Positions 45,660 to 54,870 of a stretch of DNA of 57,132 nt are shown here, in pieces; position 1 is the first letter of the stretch; each line of letters begins with the position of its first letter. The stretch comes from Rhodanobacteraceae bacterium. Lineage in GTDB: Bacteria > Pseudomonadota > Gammaproteobacteria > Xanthomonadales > Ahniellaceae. The DNA lies in the NCBI GenBank assembly GCA_016708465.1, contig JADJFT010000012.1:1-57132 (forward strand), in the 5' to 3' direction. The notes beneath the pieces were generated by a model. That model saw nothing but the letters and a program-made list of their open reading frames with translations, was not told the DNA's origin and made no database searches. Made by a program: the position numbers and the translations under genes.

Positions 45660-46136
45660 GTTCAGTCCAGCACCGCATGGCTGCCGCCGAGGGAGTTCAA
45701 GCAACGATGGCAGCAACGAAACAAGTCTCTACTTTTGACTGGTGCGTCAGCACAACGGCGGACAGCAAAATCCGCGTCAGCCTCGACGCGCCCATCGATT
45801 GGGTTGATCGGCGTCGTTATTAATGCGGCAAGTTTTATCGCGACCTACCACCAATGAGTGCAAACAAAAATGTCAACCGCGCCGAAAATATCGAAAACCG
45901 GCGATTTCCAAACTTCGAAAATAACATTGAGGCATCAAGGTTTTTTCCCCAAGATTGCCGCACTCATGGCGACCTATTTTGAGGCTCCCGAGAGGATGTA
46001 TTTGACAGCAATATCATTGCGGAACATGCTCACATACCTCTCGACGTAGCCGATGCGAGTGCAGCGTGCCGGTTGTAACGCACGCGCCATGCTGCATTGC
46101 ACCGGTCATCCACGTTGCTGCGTGAGGATCCACAAA
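45660..46136. other. Non-coding stretch, AT-richer than surroundings
   Basis: No convincing gene. 45830-46000 is AT-rich (AAAATAACATTGAGG, GGTTTTTTCCCC) and probably holds the promoter of the repeat protein. Confidence 0.5.
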
Positions 46137-47927
46137 ATGAACCTTCGACCGTCCATCGCGTTGTTTGTTGGGTTCTTGCTTCTGCTCGCCGGCTTCGGCT
46201 TGCAGGCCGCACAGCAGGGCACCGCCTTTACCTATCAAGGGGAGTTGAAGCAGGCCGGTCAGCCGGCCAATGGCCCGTTTGATTTTGAGGTTGGGCTCTA
46301 TCTGCAGGGTAGCGGCGGGTCGTCTGTTGCGGTTCTGCAGATCGACGATGTCACGGTCACCGACGGCATTTTCACGCTGGCGCTCGATTTCACCGCGGTG
46401 CCGTTCGATGGCACTCAGACCTGGCTTGGGATTGGGGTGCGCCCAAGCGCAAGCGTCGATCCCTTTACTGCTTTGCTACCGCGGCAGACGTTAACCTCGG
46501 TGCCCTATGCGCTGAACGCGCGTAGCGTTGAGGTCAATGCGATCAACAACGTGGCGATTGCCGATTCCAGTGTCGGCAGCAGCAAAATTCTCGACCACAG
46601 CATCACTGCGCTCGATCTGGCGGCCAATTCGGTGGGCGCGCCGGAGCTTGCCGATAACGCGGTCGATAGCGCGGCGATCATCAACGGCACCGTCGCGGCT
46701 GTGGATATCGCTGATGGCAGTATCGGCACGACCAAGATCGTTGATACCAGCGTCAATGCCGCCAAGATCGTCGACAGTGAGGTCCAGCGTCGAGTCAGCG
46801 GCAGCTGCGCCAGCGGCGAGTACCTTGTCGGCATCAACCAGGACGGCAGTGTGCTGTGTCAGGTGCTGCCGATCGGACTTGAGTACACCCTCGATAGCGC
46901 AGGCAGCGTCGGCTGGTACACCAGCATCGCCGTGCGCAGCTCCGAGTTTCCGATCATCAGCTATTACGACCTTACCAACAACGACCTCAAGGTCTTTGAC
47001 TGCAGCAACGCCAGTTGCTCGGCCGGTACCGCGCGCACCCTCGATAGCACAGGCAACGTTGGCGGCGACACCAGCATCGCCGTGCGTAGCACCGGATTTC
47101 CGATCATCAGCTACCTCGACATTAACAACGACGACCTCAAGGTTTACGACTGCAGCAACGCCAGCTGCTCAGCCGGCACCGCGCGCACCCTCGATAGCAC
47201 CGGCGACGTCGGCGGCAACACCAGCATCGCCGTGCGCAGCACCGGGTTTCCGATCATCAGCTATCGCGACGCCACCAACGGCGATCTCAAGGTCTACGAC
47301 TGCAGTAACGCCAGTTGCTCGGCCGGTACCGCGCGCAGCCTCGATAGCACCGGCGACGTCGGCGGCGACACCAGCATCGCCGTGCGCAGCACCGGGTTTC
47401 CGATCATCAGCTATCGCGACGCCACCAACGGCGATCTCAAGGTCTACGACTGCAGTAACGCCAGTTGCTCGGCCGGCACCGCGCGCACCCTCGATAGCAC
47501 AGGCGACGTCGGCGAGCACACCAGCATCGCCGTGCGCAGCACCGGGTTTCCGATCATCAGCTATTTCGGCCTGACCAACCAAGACCTCAAGGTCTTCGAC
47601 TGCAGCAACGCCAGTTGCTCGGCCGGCACCGCGCGCACCCTCGATAGCACGGGCACCGTCGGCCAGTACACCAGCATCGCCGTGCGCAGCACCGGGTTTC
47701 CGATCATCAGCTATTACGACATTACCAACGGCGACCTCAAGGTCTACGACTGCAGCAATGCCAGCTGCTCGGCCGGCACCGCGCGCACCCTCGATAGCAC
47801 AGGCGCCGTCGGCTACACCACAAGCATCGCCGTGCGCAGTACCGGTTTTCCGATCATCAGCTATTACGACATTACCAACGGCGACCTCAAGGTATTCAGT
47901 TGCGGCGATGAGCGTTGTGCAAAATAG
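46137..47927 (+). CDS. Secreted protein with seven 50-residue tandem repeats
   Basis: 596 aa from ATG 46137 (in-frame codons to 46053 are less likely). Signal peptide IALFVGFLLLLAGFGLQAAQ. Residues about 30-130 are a beta domain (TAFTYQGELKQAGQPANGPF) found at the start of many such exoproteins, then a stretch of pentapeptide-like repeats (KILDHSITALDLAANSVGAP). From 46889 on come seven repeats of 50 aa with core TSIAVRSTGFPIISY...DLKVYDCSNASCSAGTAR. Each has one Cys pair and a shape suggesting a beta-propeller of seven blades. Extracellular; function unknown. Confidence 0.85.
   Translation: MNLRPSIALFVGFLLLLAGFGLQAAQQGTAFTYQGELKQAGQPANGPFDFEVGLYLQGSGGSSVAVLQIDDVTVTDGIFTLALDFTAVPFDGTQTWLGIGVRPSASVDPFTALLPRQTLTSVPYALNARSVEVNAINNVAIADSSVGSSKILDHSITALDLAANSVGAPELADNAVDSAAIINGTVAAVDIADGSIGTTKIVDTSVNAAKIVDSEVQRRVSGSCASGEYLVGINQDGSVLCQVLPIGLEYTLDSAGSVGWYTSIAVRSSEFPIISYYDLTNNDLKVFDCSNASCSAGTARTLDSTGNVGGDTSIAVRSTGFPIISYLDINNDDLKVYDCSNASCSAGTARTLDSTGDVGGNTSIAVRSTGFPIISYRDATNGDLKVYDCSNASCSAGTARSLDSTGDVGGDTSIAVRSTGFPIISYRDATNGDLKVYDCSNASCSAGTARTLDSTGDVGEHTSIAVRSTGFPIISYFGLTNQDLKVFDCSNASCSAGTARTLDSTGTVGQYTSIAVRSTGFPIISYYDITNGDLKVYDCSNASCSAGTARTLDSTGAVGYTTSIAVRSTGFPIISYYDITNGDLKVFSCGDERCAK
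46889..47900 (+). repeat. Seven tandem 150-bp coding repeats
   Basis: The period is exactly 150 bp: the ACCAGCATCGCCGTGCGCAG block begins at about 46920, 47070, 47220, 47370, 47520, 47670 and 47821 (the last copy starts with a 1-bp/codon variation). The 47210-47460 copies are almost identical, showing recent copying; outer copies are more divergent. Confidence 0.9.
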
Positions 47928-48207
47928 CCCAGCCATTACCGTCGGACTAGCATTGCTGCTTGCGCTCAGCGCGAGCAGCGTTGACGCGCAATCCGGCGGT
48001 GCGTTTGAAATCACCCGCAGCACCGTTGACGCCGGCGGTGGCGCGTCGAGCGGCGGCGATTTTGTGCTGGTCGGCACCATCGCCCAGCCTGACGCCGATC
48101 CCGCCATCGCCAGCGGTGGCGGGTTCATGTTGCGGGGTGGCTTTCATGCCGCCGCGGCGCCGCCGCCTACCGACGCGGTGTTCAAAGACAGCTTCGAAAG
48201 CCCCTGA
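47908..48207 (+). CDS. Small secreted protein with terminal DSFES-type tail
   Basis: 99 aa from ATG 47908, overlapping the end of the repeat-protein gene by 20 bp in another frame. Signal peptide ITVGLALLLALSASSVDAQS, a body FEITRSTVDAGGGASSGGDF / VGTIAQPDADPAIASGGGFM, and a C-terminal VFKDSFESP. This ..D.FE tail is common on exported proteins of Xanthomonadales relatives. It is usually found coupled to a larger exported protein, as here. Confidence 0.75.
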   Translation: MSVVQNSPAITVGLALLLALSASSVDAQSGGAFEITRSTVDAGGGASSGGDFVLVGTIAQPDADPAIASGGGFMLRGGFHAAAAPPPTDAVFKDSFESP

Positions 48208-48258
48208 TCGGCCTTCGTTCGAGAATTCCCGGCCAGCTTCAGCGTGGATTCCATGCAA

Positions 48259-48289
48259 AAAGCCACCGAGAAGGATCCCCAGTGGCTTT
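48259..48289. terminator. Bidirectional terminator between convergent genes
   Basis: AAAGCCAC (48259-48266) and GTGGCTTT (48282-48289) form an 8-bp stem with A-run on the left and T-run on the right. It lies between the convergent genes ending at 48207 and 48325. Confidence 0.75.
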
Positions 48290-48324
48290 GGTTGATTGCG
48301 AAGGCTTGGCCTCGCGGTGCGAGG

Positions 48325-49104
48325 TCAGGCGGTCCAGCGGCGGGCAAGGAGCCAGAGGCTTCCGGCCGCGAGCAGCAAAATCAGGGTCACGATCCCCGAC
48401 CGGCCGAGTGTCGGAACCGGAACGCTGGGTTCCGCACCCGCTACCGTCAACGCACCGCCGAGCGCGAAAAGGAGATCCGGATCCGTGCCGACTCCACAGT
48501 CCCCCACCCGGCTGCCCCAACTCGTGCATCCGGTGGCGAAAAAATCTCCCGGGTTCTGCCAAGCCGAGCCGCTGAAGCTCTGCACCGCTCGCTCGCTCCA
48601 GCCCCACTGCCCACCGACGGAGAAGTCCATATTCGCAATCACTGAAACCCAGTGGGTCCCGGCGGGAAGGACGCAGGCGACCGGAAGATCGATCGTGAAC
48701 GTTCCGGCGCTGTCGGTCGGCACCACTGCAGCCGAAGTGCACTCGAGCGCGCCGGGGAGCCCGGCATTGTCAGCATAGAAGTTGACATCGACGCTATCCG
48801 CCGGGCCGGTACCACTACCGAAATAGACGCCCGGCACATAGAGCGCGGTGATCGTCCAGCCAGGCCCGGCCGGAATCTGAAAATCGTCTGCGGCCGCGTC
48901 GTCGGCCGCATCGTTCGCCGCCTCGAAATTCTGGCTGGTAACGCTGCTCGCGCCCGGACTGTCCGTCTGATCGTAAATACTGATACCCGCCGGCGCGTGG
49001 ATCGCCAATGCCGTAGCGGGGGCGGAACGCGTCGGCTGCACGGCCTGCGCCGGCAGAGCGAGAAAAGCGAGAGATGCAAGGCAAGCCAAGGGTGTCAGTT
49101 TCAT
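48325..49104 (-). CDS. Secreted protein with IPTL-CTERM-like anchor
   Basis: 259 aa from ATG 49104. Signal peptide LTPLACLASLAFLALPAQAV. The body is a jelly-roll-like domain (FQIPAGPGWTITALYVPGVY, DSVDVNFYADNAGLPGALEC, CVLPAGTHWVSVIANMDFSV). It ends VPVPTLGRSGIVTLILLLAA then GSLWLLARRWTA: a PTL motif, one TM helix and a basic tail, as in IPTL-CTERM proteins processed by a rhombosortase-type system. Exported and surface-attached by inference. Confidence 0.8.
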   Translation of the reverse strand: MKLTPLACLASLAFLALPAQAVQPTRSAPATALAIHAPAGISIYDQTDSPGASSVTSQNFEAANDAADDAAADDFQIPAGPGWTITALYVPGVYFGSGTGPADSVDVNFYADNAGLPGALECTSAAVVPTDSAGTFTIDLPVACVLPAGTHWVSVIANMDFSVGGQWGWSERAVQSFSGSAWQNPGDFFATGCTSWGSRVGDCGVGTDPDLLFALGGALTVAGAEPSVPVPTLGRSGIVTLILLLAAGSLWLLARRWTA

Positions 49105-49134
49105 AAATCCTCCAGAAGTCGGCGGACGTTATCA

Positions 49135-49164
49135 CACCCGCACCCGCACCCGCACCCGCACCCG
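49135..49164. repeat. Hexamer microsatellite (CACCCG)x5
   Basis: Five perfect CACCCG copies at 49135-49164, about 30 bp upstream of the IPTL gene start, a possible phase-variable promoter spacer. Confidence 0.8.
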
Positions 49165-49318
49165 CAATTGGGCTCCGAAATTGGATGGTCCTGGGCCGAG
49201 CCCAGCGCTGCGGGCGAGGAAAGTGCCCAACGTGACCCGGGCATACAAATCGGGCTTGGCTTGCCGAACGGGCCGGAATCGGCGCGCAGGCTTGGCGCAT
49301 GGGCCATGGCATACTCTG

Positions 49319-49648
49319 ATGATGCGAAATCCCCTGCGATCTCTCCTCCTCCTATGGGCTGTGGTCTGCAGTGATGGCGTTCGTGCTTGGGCAGAAACGG
49401 GGCATCGGTTGGTCGGCGACCTCGCCGAACGTCAATTGCGACCGGAAATACGCGCGTTGGTCGACGAACTGTTGGTGGGCGAATCCGAACCTACGCTGGC
49501 CGGTGTCGCGAATTGGGCCGACGCACTGCGCGGTTCTGACCCCGAACGATTTCAGGCGACTTCACAGTGGCACTACGTCAAGTCATTGCCGGGCACTTGT
49601 GCGGTCGACATGGACCGTGGCGCACGAATTGGGTCGCTGTGGCGTTGA
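49319..49648 (+). pseudogene. Truncated S1/P1 nuclease-like gene
   Basis: 109 aa from ATG 49319 with signal peptide RSLLLLWAVVCSDGVRA. The mature start AWAETGHRLVGDLAERQLRP has the N-terminal Trp and GH zinc ligands of S1/P1 nucleases, and VANWADALRG and SQWHYVKSLPG continue the family. It stops at about one third of the normal length (about 280 aa), and no other frame carries on with the remaining ligands, so the 3' part is deleted. Confidence 0.75.
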
Positions 49649-49814
49649 CGGTCTCGTCAGCATGATCTGATTCTTGCGTTGAACTCTACCTTGCGCGGCG
49701 TAAAATGAGCCACCGCGGTCCGTGCTAGCGATCGGGTAACGCCGCGGCACTTTGATGGTGTGGTTCATGACGAGCATATGCTGGCCGCGACTGCACACGG
49801 TGAGGGTCTTGATC

Positions 49815-51233
49815 ATGCGCTACTTATTGGCTTTGCTTGCTATGGCTTGGCTGAGTTCGGCGACGGCTGGCCGGCTGTACGGCGACAGTTTTGAGGTTCA
49901 GGTACTCAAGCCTTTGTTTGCGCCCGCCACAGTCGGTGGCCCGTACCAGTTACCGGCGGGCCCTGCGGTTGATCAATTGAACTGGCTGCTGATGAAAATC
50001 CAATCTGGCGCCGCACTCACTCAGGGTGAATACGACGCGCATTTCGACATCAGTTACGGTTATCCGTTCGTTGACACCGCGAACTTTATTGCGGCGATCC
50101 AAGCATCCTATCCGAACGCTGTGGTAACCGACGTCATCGCAATCACGCCGGTCGTGCTCACCGTCTTGATCGACACGCCCAATACCGGAGCGCCCTACGG
50201 ATTCCTAACGCTGCGTGCGCACTACACGGGTGGCAAGAAGATTCTCTCACTCGGCGTCAGCGGTTACTCCTCCGTGCAATACGCCGACGATCACGCCCGC
50301 AATCTCGCCCAGTCGGTCACTCAGTTCAGTACGCTGTCCACTTCGCCCGCTTTGCTGGTCGCGCGGATTGGCAGCAATAATCAATGCACACCCGTCGTTC
50401 AGACCAACGCCGCATCTCTGCGCGCGACTGCGTCGATCTTCAAGTTGTGGATTATGGGCGCGGTCGCTAGGGCGGTGACCAACGGCACCATCACCATCGA
50501 CCAAATGGTTCCGATGGTTGCGGAAAAACTGGCTTTGGCTGGCACCATCAATAGCGAACCGGTGGGCACGCCGTTCCCGGTTTCCGATCTATCCGAACTC
50601 ATGATCGGCATCAGCGACAACACCGCTACCGACTTGCTGCACGGCTTGGTCGGGCGCAGCCTAATTGATCAAGTGGTCACCGATTTTGGCGTCGCTCAAC
50701 CGCTGGTTTTGACGCCATTGCTGGGTATCAGTGAGCAGTTTTCGCTGTACTTGTCGTTTCCGCTGTCGACGGCGATGAGTTACGTCAATGGTACGGAGGT
50801 TTTTCAGGAAAACTTTCTGCAGACTCAGATCGCCCCCTTGTTGCCGGTCACCGGTGGTCCGTATGCCAACACATCAGTTCTGACCGCTGGCACCTGGCGT
50901 GCAACACCGATGGATATCTGTGCTGCGTTTGCCCACTTGCGCCACTTGCCGCAGGGCACCGATGCCATGGATCTGGTCAATCACGCCATGGGCGCGGGAG
51001 TTGCGCAACCAGATGTGCGCAATCATTGGGATCGAGTTTGGTACAAGGGCGGAAGTCTTTCGTCAGGTGCCGGCTACCACGTGCTTACGCATGCATGGAT
51101 GCTCGAAGACACCGGCCAAGATCCCTACGTAGTGGTCGCAATGTCGAACAGTGATGCCGGCGGTATTGATCAATATCGTGTTCAGTCGATCGCAGGTCGC
51201 ATTCTGGAACTGGTGCGCACCACGACGCCATGA
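49815..51233 (+). CDS. Exported class A beta-lactamase-like serine hydrolase
   Basis: 472 aa from ATG 49815. Signal peptide YLLALLAMAWLSSATA. N-terminal 190 residues (LNWLLMKIQSGAALTQGEYD, AHFDISYGYPF) form a cystatin/NTF2-like domain. Then comes the class A fold with all three active-site motifs: SIFK in RATASIFKLWIMG, SDN in MIGISDNTATDLLHG, KGG in WYKGGSLSSGAGYHV. True class A enzymes are about 290 aa; this two-domain form is usual in environmental serine hydrolases and need not attack beta-lactams. No class A omega-loop ExxLN is obvious. Confidence 0.85.
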   Translation: MRYLLALLAMAWLSSATAGRLYGDSFEVQVLKPLFAPATVGGPYQLPAGPAVDQLNWLLMKIQSGAALTQGEYDAHFDISYGYPFVDTANFIAAIQASYPNAVVTDVIAITPVVLTVLIDTPNTGAPYGFLTLRAHYTGGKKILSLGVSGYSSVQYADDHARNLAQSVTQFSTLSTSPALLVARIGSNNQCTPVVQTNAASLRATASIFKLWIMGAVARAVTNGTITIDQMVPMVAEKLALAGTINSEPVGTPFPVSDLSELMIGISDNTATDLLHGLVGRSLIDQVVTDFGVAQPLVLTPLLGISEQFSLYLSFPLSTAMSYVNGTEVFQENFLQTQIAPLLPVTGGPYANTSVLTAGTWRATPMDICAAFAHLRHLPQGTDAMDLVNHAMGAGVAQPDVRNHWDRVWYKGGSLSSGAGYHVLTHAWMLEDTGQDPYVVVAMSNSDAGGIDQYRVQSIAGRILELVRTTTP

Positions 51234-51251
51234 TGGCCGATCACCGTCGGT

Positions 51252-52172
51252 ATGGGAGTTCTTAGTTTCACGGTGATCAACAGCGAACATCGAAGCAGCT
51301 CAAGACGAGTCCGGTCGATTACGATAGGCCTCCAGCAACTACGCCGCACCGGGCAACGGAGTTCCATTGGCCAAGAACAGCGAGGACAGCAGCGGCTTGC
51401 GCTGCTGATTGACGCGGACAATGCCCCACCCGGCGTCGTCAACGGATTGCTGGCTGAGGCCGCGAGATTTGGATCGACCACGGTGAAGCGTATCTACGGC
51501 GATTGGACATCTCCTCGCCTGGGTCAATGGAAGCGCCAGTTGCTGAAACACTCAATCCAGCCGGTGCAGCAATTCGCTTACACCAGTGGCAAGAATGCGA
51601 CCGACAGCGCGCTGATCATCGACGCGATGGACCTGTTGTACACACGTCGCTTCGACGGCTTTTGTCTCGTCTCCAGCGATAGTGACTTTACGCGGCTGGC
51701 TCAGCGTATTCGTGAGGAAGGGCTGACCGTCTACGGTTTCGGCGAGAAGAAGACCCCAGAACCGTTCGTTGCTGCCTGCGACAAGTTCATCTACACCGAA
51801 TTGCTGCGCATGGAACCGGAGTCGGGCGCGACCGTGGCGACCGAAACCGCGGAGCCCGTCGTCGTGCCAGAGCCTGCGGCGAAACTGCCGCAACTGGACG
51901 CGGTGACATTGATTGCGCGCGCCATCGAAGAAGTCGACGATGAAGACGGCTGGGCCAATCTCGCACCCGTCGGCGCCTATGTGAGCAAGCTTCGGCCGGA
52001 CTTTGATGCGCGACTATTCGGGCATTCGAAACTGAGCAGTCTGGTGCGCAGCCTGGCCAAGCATTTCGAGACCAAAGAAGTGCTAACGCCAGGGACGGGT
52101 ACCAAGGTGCTATTCGTTCGCCGAGTGACGAAGGCCAAGCCGGGCGCGGCTGCGAAATCCGGCACACCGTAG
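51252..52172 (+). CDS. NYN-domain ribonuclease-like protein with LOTUS/OST-HTH domain
   Basis: Up to 306 aa; the folded part begins at about residue 48 (LALLIDADNAPPGVVNGLLA), so the real start may be downstream of 51252 at a non-ATG codon. The NYN (PIN-like) motifs are LLIDADN, GKNATDSALIIDAMDLLYTR and LVSSDSDFTRLAQRIREEGL, giving the acidic cluster. After a Pro/Glu-rich linker, residues 220-290 (TLIARAIEEVDDEDGWANLA, KLSSLVRSLAKHFETKEV) form an OST-HTH/LOTUS RNA-binding domain. Role: RNA cleavage or binding, as in the bacterial LabA/DUF88 family. Confidence 0.88.
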   Translation: MGVLSFTVINSEHRSSSRRVRSITIGLQQLRRTGQRSSIGQEQRGQQRLALLIDADNAPPGVVNGLLAEAARFGSTTVKRIYGDWTSPRLGQWKRQLLKHSIQPVQQFAYTSGKNATDSALIIDAMDLLYTRRFDGFCLVSSDSDFTRLAQRIREEGLTVYGFGEKKTPEPFVAACDKFIYTELLRMEPESGATVATETAEPVVVPEPAAKLPQLDAVTLIARAIEEVDDEDGWANLAPVGAYVSKLRPDFDARLFGHSKLSSLVRSLAKHFETKEVLTPGTGTKVLFVRRVTKAKPGAAAKSGTP

Positions 52173-52290
52173 CCGCTGTGCCATCACGTCTGATGGCGTT
52201 GAAGGTGCGTCAGTAATGGCCGCTGATCGACTCGGATCGAGGCAGGAACGCCTGCGACGAAGGTGCTGGAGCGCGTGTCTGCATCGCTCG

Positions 52291-52642
52291 TCAGCGCGTG
52301 CCGCCACTGGCTTCGACAGCGGCGAGATAGCCCGCCCAGTTGTGAGCATGGTCGCGGCCCAGCGTGTATAGCGTGTCCCAGCTGTAGATGCCGGTGTCGT
52401 GGCCGTCGTCAAATACGAGAGTGACGCCATATTGCCCAACCGGGCGAATCTCGACGACGTTCACATTGCGCTTGCCGAGTTGCAGGATGTGTTGGCTTGC
52501 ACCGTGGCCCTGAACTTCGGCACTTGGCGAATGCGCGCAGGTACTCGCAGTCGAGTTTGAACGTTTCGCCATTGTCGAAAGCGACTTCAAGCAGGCGCGA
52601 AGCCCGATGCAGCGTGATCGCGGTCGGCGTTGGAACCGTCAT
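52291..52642 (-). CDS. DUF971 (gamma-butyrobetaine hydroxylase-like N-terminal domain) protein, one frameshift
   Basis: ATG 52642 shares one base with the stop of the upstream gene. It opens TPTAITLHRASRLLEVAFDN then GETFKLDCEYLRAF; after a frame change near 52530 it continues SPSAEVQGHG, NVNVVEIRPVGQYGVTLVFD and GHDTGIYSWDTLYTLGRDHA. About 117 aa, the normal length. The family is a small zinc/Fe-S-related domain, found next to hslVU and ubiE in Xanthomonadales. Confidence 0.85.
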
Positions 52643-53256
52643 CAGTGCTTGGTGCGCGTGTCGATACTGGTTTTCTCGAGCGCCGGTGGCGTGCCAGCCA
52701 CTTCGCACAAGGCCAGCGCATAAGGTTCATTCATGCTGATGCAACTGACTTCGTCCCAGCCGAAGAACGATGGTTCGCGCAACCACTCCGCATGCGGTGA
52801 AACTTCCTGCACGGTAAAGCCGTCTGCTTCGAAGCCCAGTAGCTTGCCGATGTAGCAGATCTCGTTCTCGGCTTCGGTATCGACATAGATGCTCGTGGCT
52901 GGCGCGCGCTCGGCGGCTGCCATCAGAACCTGCTGCAGATCATCGAGCGGAAATGTGATCGGCAGTTCCGGCATGAGGCCGCGCAGCTTGACCGCTTTCT
53001 CCAGGAAATCGGCGTGATGATCCGGTGTTTCCAGGCGCGTCACATCGCGATAGCGCAACACGAACAGCCCATCGAAACCGATGTAGTCGCCAAGCGCCCA
53101 CAGCAGAAAACGCTCTTGGCCGACGGCCGCAACATAACCAGTGAAACTGCCGGGTTCGAGGTGTTCACGCCAGACGCGCACGAGCGTGCGTTCGCGCATC
53201 GCCTCACGCAGCCGTGCCGGAATGGATTTGGGTTTGAGTTCAACGATCTTAGTCAT
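52642..53256 (-). CDS. Conserved hypothetical protein in the hslVU block
   Basis: 204 aa, one frame. Beta-rich N-terminal half with YVAAVGQERFLLWALGDYIG and GLFVLRYRDVTRLETP, then SIYVDTEAENEICYIGKLLG and an HTH-free end. No recognised domain. The stop codon overlaps the DUF971 start (TGATG), so they are coupled. Confidence 0.75.
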   Translation of the reverse strand: MTKIVELKPKSIPARLREAMRERTLVRVWREHLEPGSFTGYVAAVGQERFLLWALGDYIGFDGLFVLRYRDVTRLETPDHHADFLEKAVKLRGLMPELPITFPLDDLQQVLMAAAERAPATSIYVDTEAENEICYIGKLLGFEADGFTVQEVSPHAEWLREPSFFGWDEVSCISMNEPYALALCEVAGTPPALEKTSIDTRTKH

Positions 53257-53278
53257 ACGCCCATTCTACCCGCGCACG

Positions 53279-53520
53279 CCCGTAGGAGCGACCCACGGGT
53301 CGCGATCTGGAGATCGCCGACAAGCGCACGCCCGTAGGAGCGACCCACGGGTCGCGATCTGGAGATCGCCGACAAGCGCACGCCCGTAGGAGCGACCCAC
53401 GGGTCGCGATCTGGAGATCGCCGACAAGCGCACGCCCGTAGAGCGACCCACGGGTCGCGATCTGGAGATCGCCGACAAGCGCACGCCCGTGGCAGCGACC
53501 CACGGGTCGCGATCTAGAGA
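53279..53520. repeat. Array of five REP-like palindromes, 52-bp period
   Basis: Repeats begin at 53279, 53331, 53383, 53435 and 53486. Each has CCCGTAGGAGCGACCCACGG followed by GTCGCGATCTGGAGATCGCC. GCGATCT-GG-AGATCGC is a perfect 7-bp stem and GACCC/GGGTC another. Copies 4 and 5 carry small changes (a deleted G; GTGGCAG). This is the GTAGGAGCG class of REP elements known from Xanthomonadales and Pseudomonas, placed at the 3' end of hslU. Confidence 0.9.
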
Positions 53521-54867
53521 ATGTAACGACTCAGGTCCGGGTTGTCGGCAAGTTCGCCGAGTTCGGCATCGACATACGCCGCATCAATGACCACGGTCGT
53601 TCCGTCGATTTGCGGTGCGTCGAAACTGAGTTTGTCGAGCAAGCGTTCGAGCACCGTCGACAAGCGCCGTGCACCGATATTTTCCTGGCGTTCGTTCAGC
53701 AGGCATAAGCCAGTTCGGCCAAGCGCCGCACCGCATCCGGGCGGAACTCCACGGTAACGCCTTCAGTGCCGAGCAAGGCCGAGTATTGCTTGGTCAGTGC
53801 CGCCTGCGGTTCCGACAAGATCCGTTCGAAGTCATCAATCGACAACGCATTCAATTCGACCCGAATCGGAAAACGACCCTGCAGTTCTGGAATGAGGTCG
53901 GAGGGCTTGACGATATGGAACGCGCCGCTGGCGATGAACAGCATGTGGTCGGTCTTGACCGGACCATGTTTTGTGCTGACGGTCGAACCCTCAACCAGCG
54001 GCAGCAGGTCGCGCTGCACGCCTTCGCGCGAGACACCGGCACCGCCCCAGTCGGAACGTTGGCAGACCTTGTCGATCTCATCGATGAAGACGATGCCACG
54101 CTGTTCCGCAGCTTCCAATGCTTGCGCGCGCACATCGTCTTCGTTGAGCAGCTTGCCGACTTCTTACTCAATCAGTTGTGGGCGCGCTTTAGCCACCGTC
54201 TGCTTGCGCTTTTGTGATTTCTGGCCGCCCATTTGCGAAAACATCTGTTTGAGTTGCGCACTCATCTCTTCCATGCCGGGCGGAGCCATGATGTCGACGC
54301 CGACGTTGAAGCTGATCTCCAATTCGATCTCGCGTTCGTCGAGCTTGCCCGCGTGCAGCATCTGTCGAAATTTTTCGCGGGTGACGTTCGATTCCTCTGA
54401 ATGTTTGGGCTCTTCGCCCCACACGCGCAGCGCCTGCGGGCGCGGCAGCAACGCGTCGAGGACGCGCTCCTCGGCATTCGCTTCGGCCTGGCGAGCACAC
54501 CGGCTCTGGCCTGTTCACGAACCAATTTGACGGCGACATCGATCAAGTCGCGGATGATCGCTTCGACGTCTTTGCCGACATATCCGACTTCGGTGAACTT
54601 GGTTGCTTCGACTTTGACGAATGGCGCCTCCGCAAGCGTTGCGAGGCGGCGCGCGATCTCGGTCTTGCCGACGCCGGTCGGGCCGATCATCAGAATATTT
54701 TTTGGCGTGACTTCGTTGCGCAGTTCCGGCGCAAGCTGCATGCGCCGCCAACGGTTGCGCAGCGCAATCGCAACCGCACGCTTGGCTGCATGCTGGCCGA
54801 CGATGTGCTTGTCGAGTTCGGCAACCGTCTCTTGCGGTGTGAAATGCGTATTTGGCGTGCGGTCCAT
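53514..54867 (-). CDS. hslU: HslU ATPase subunit of the HslVU protease, frameshifted and with one internal stop
   Basis: Start ATG 54867, 4 bp after hslV; end TAG 53514 (SRYIL). Segments are in the order of HslU: FTPQETVAELDKHIVGQHAA, GPTGVGKTEIARRLA (Walker A), TKFTEVGYVGKDVEAIIRDL, then near 54483 a missing G (AGGCC for AGGGCC) shifts the frame to LLPRPQALRVWGEE and the I domain. An in-frame TAA occurs at 54164 (LIE-stop-EVGKLL). GIVFIDEIDKVC (Walker B) follows, and another shift near 53700 gives NERQENIGARRL. Normal length about 450 aa if repaired. AAA+ unfoldase for HslV. Confidence 0.9.
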
Positions 54868-54870
54868 CAC

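Noticed and set aside
46528..47574. Second plus-strand frame of 348 codons in the repeat region
   Set aside because: Ser/Arg/Pro/Ala-rich out-of-frame translation of the same repeats.
46889..47900. CRISPR-like array
   Set aside because: The 150-bp repeats are contiguous and coding, without spacers.
47169..48128. Minus-strand frame of 319 codons with internal repeats
   Set aside because: Antisense of the 150-bp repeats; the repeats make any frame look periodic. The plus frame has a signal peptide and Cys pattern.
53279..53520. CRISPR array
   Set aside because: The 52-bp units are contiguous, self-palindromic and without unique spacers; they fit REP elements.
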